Below, in pieces: positions 5,097 through 5,594 of a stretch of DNA of 5,594 bases; within the stretch, counting starts at the first letter, position 1; the number at the start of each line of letters is the position of its first letter. The position numbers and the translations under genes are program-made. The notes under the pieces were generated by a model. That model was given only the letters and a program-made list of their open reading frames with translations, was not told the origin of the DNA and did not search any database. Source of the stretch: Pseudomonadota bacterium (GTDB lineage Bacteria; Myxococcota; Polyangia; Polyangiales; Polyangiaceae); the NCBI GenBank assembly GCA_023419055.1, contig JAEZYO010000511.1, positions 1 through 5,594 of the forward strand, read 5' to 3'.

Positions 5097-5594
5097 CGAG
5101 GACGTTCGCGCAAGCGCTCGCGCTCGTGAACTGGAAGGGCGTCTTCTACGAGCGCTACCTCTTGCACCGGCACGTGACCGCGCTCGAGGGCTCGAACGGC
5201 GCGGGCAAGACCACGGTCATGATCGCGGCCTACGTCGTGATGCTGCCGGACATGTCGCGGCTCCGCTTCACGAACCTGGGTGAGACCGGCGCGACCGGCG
5301 GGGACAAGGGGATCTGGGGGCGCCTGGGGGAGACCGGTCGCCCGTCGTACGCCGCGCTCGATCTCGAGCTGCCCTCGGGCGAGCGCCTGGTCGCGGGCGT
5401 CGAGCTGCGGCGCAAATCGGAGCCCACGGTCGAGCCGACGCCGTTCGTGGTGACCAAGCTCGGCAAGGACGTGCGCCTGCAGGATCTCTTGCTGCTCCGG
5501 CGCGAGGGGCACGACGAGGTGCCCGAGCTCTCGGAGCTCAAGGGGAATGCGCACAGGCTAGGCGCGGAGTGCCAGGTGTTCGCGAGCACCAAGG
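5093..5594 (+). CDS. mukB: MukB-like SMC ATPase, N-terminal part (cut by window end)
   Basis: MukB is the SMC-type ATPase of the condensin: a long coiled-coil dimer whose heads bind ATP and extrude DNA loops. 167 codons are visible, about a tenth of a typical 1,480-residue MukB. The frame opens with ALALVNWKGVFYERY, matching the LxLINWNGFF start of E. coli MukB as I recall it. The Walker A motif is GSNGAGKTT (33-41, catalytic Lys39). It is followed by VMLPDMSRLRFTN (49-61) and GATGGDKGIWGRL (66-78), the last corresponding to the MukB-specific GATSGSRDKGLHGKL segment. The C-loop, Walker B, hinge and coiled coils lie beyond the window. It starts at TTG and overlaps mukE by 4 nt, so it is very likely translationally coupled. 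A related MksB/JetC is possible, but the segment after Walker A favours MukB. Confidence 0.87.
   Translation, partial: MTRTFAQALALVNWKGVFYERYLLHRHVTALEGSNGAGKTTVMIAAYVVMLPDMSRLRFTNLGETGATGGDKGIWGRLGETGRPSYAALDLELPSGERLVAGVELRRKSEPTVEPTPFVVTKLGKDVRLQDLLLLRREGHDEVPELSELKGNAHRLGAECQVFASTK

Noticed and set aside
1..5594. tRNA, rRNA or riboswitch genes
   Set aside because: No cloverleaf, rRNA signature or recognisable aptamer was seen by eye in the three short non-coding regions.

Overview
The window is GC-rich with strong G/C bias at third codon positions, and its genes resemble those of a deltaproteobacterium-like (myxobacterial-type) or similar high-GC Gram-negative bacterium. The taxon is an inference from composition and gene content; no rRNA or other marker gene is present.

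Left part (1-2073). The left edge cuts a minus-strand transposase start resembling the IS701 family (27 codons). Next is about 200 bp of non-coding DNA with a striking hairpin whose two arms are themselves palindromes. Then comes a divergent pair: a ferredoxin/flavodoxin-NADP+ reductase (fpr, minus strand) and a LysR-type regulator (plus strand) of the FinR/YeiE kind. They share a 111-bp intergenic region carrying three perfect inverted repeats. The pairing matches the fprA-finR arrangement of Pseudomonas, where the regulator activates the reductase under redox stress.

Middle (2063-2611). A broken Uma2-family (DUF820) gene lies on the minus strand. Its N-terminus is in one frame and its C-terminal nuclease part in another, with roughly 40-50 residues missing at the junction. 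Its stop overlaps the 3' end of the lysR gene. A 95-bp gap with a GC-rich hairpin separates it from the next operon.

Right part (2612-5594). Three overlapping plus-strand genes encode a MukBEF-type condensin in the order kleisin MukF, KITE subunit MukE, SMC ATPase MukB; the last is cut off by the window end. MukF and MukB start at TTG codons behind good Shine-Dalgarno sequences. The F/E overlap is 8 nt and the E/B overlap is 4 nt, so translation is probably coupled. The three subunits would form one DNA-loop-extruding complex: MukB head ATPases bridged by MukF, which holds MukE dimers.

The most unusual feature is MukE. After a normal 206-residue core it carries about 180 extra residues: a disordered, very acidic tail built from 9-residue and 12-residue tandem repeats, the latter anchored by Trp/Tyr. 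The MukF linker, acidic in E. coli, is here proline-rich and net basic, which suggests the acidic segment has moved between subunits. Whether a fourth gene (MksG/JetD nuclease, as in Wadjet plasmid defence) follows cannot be seen.
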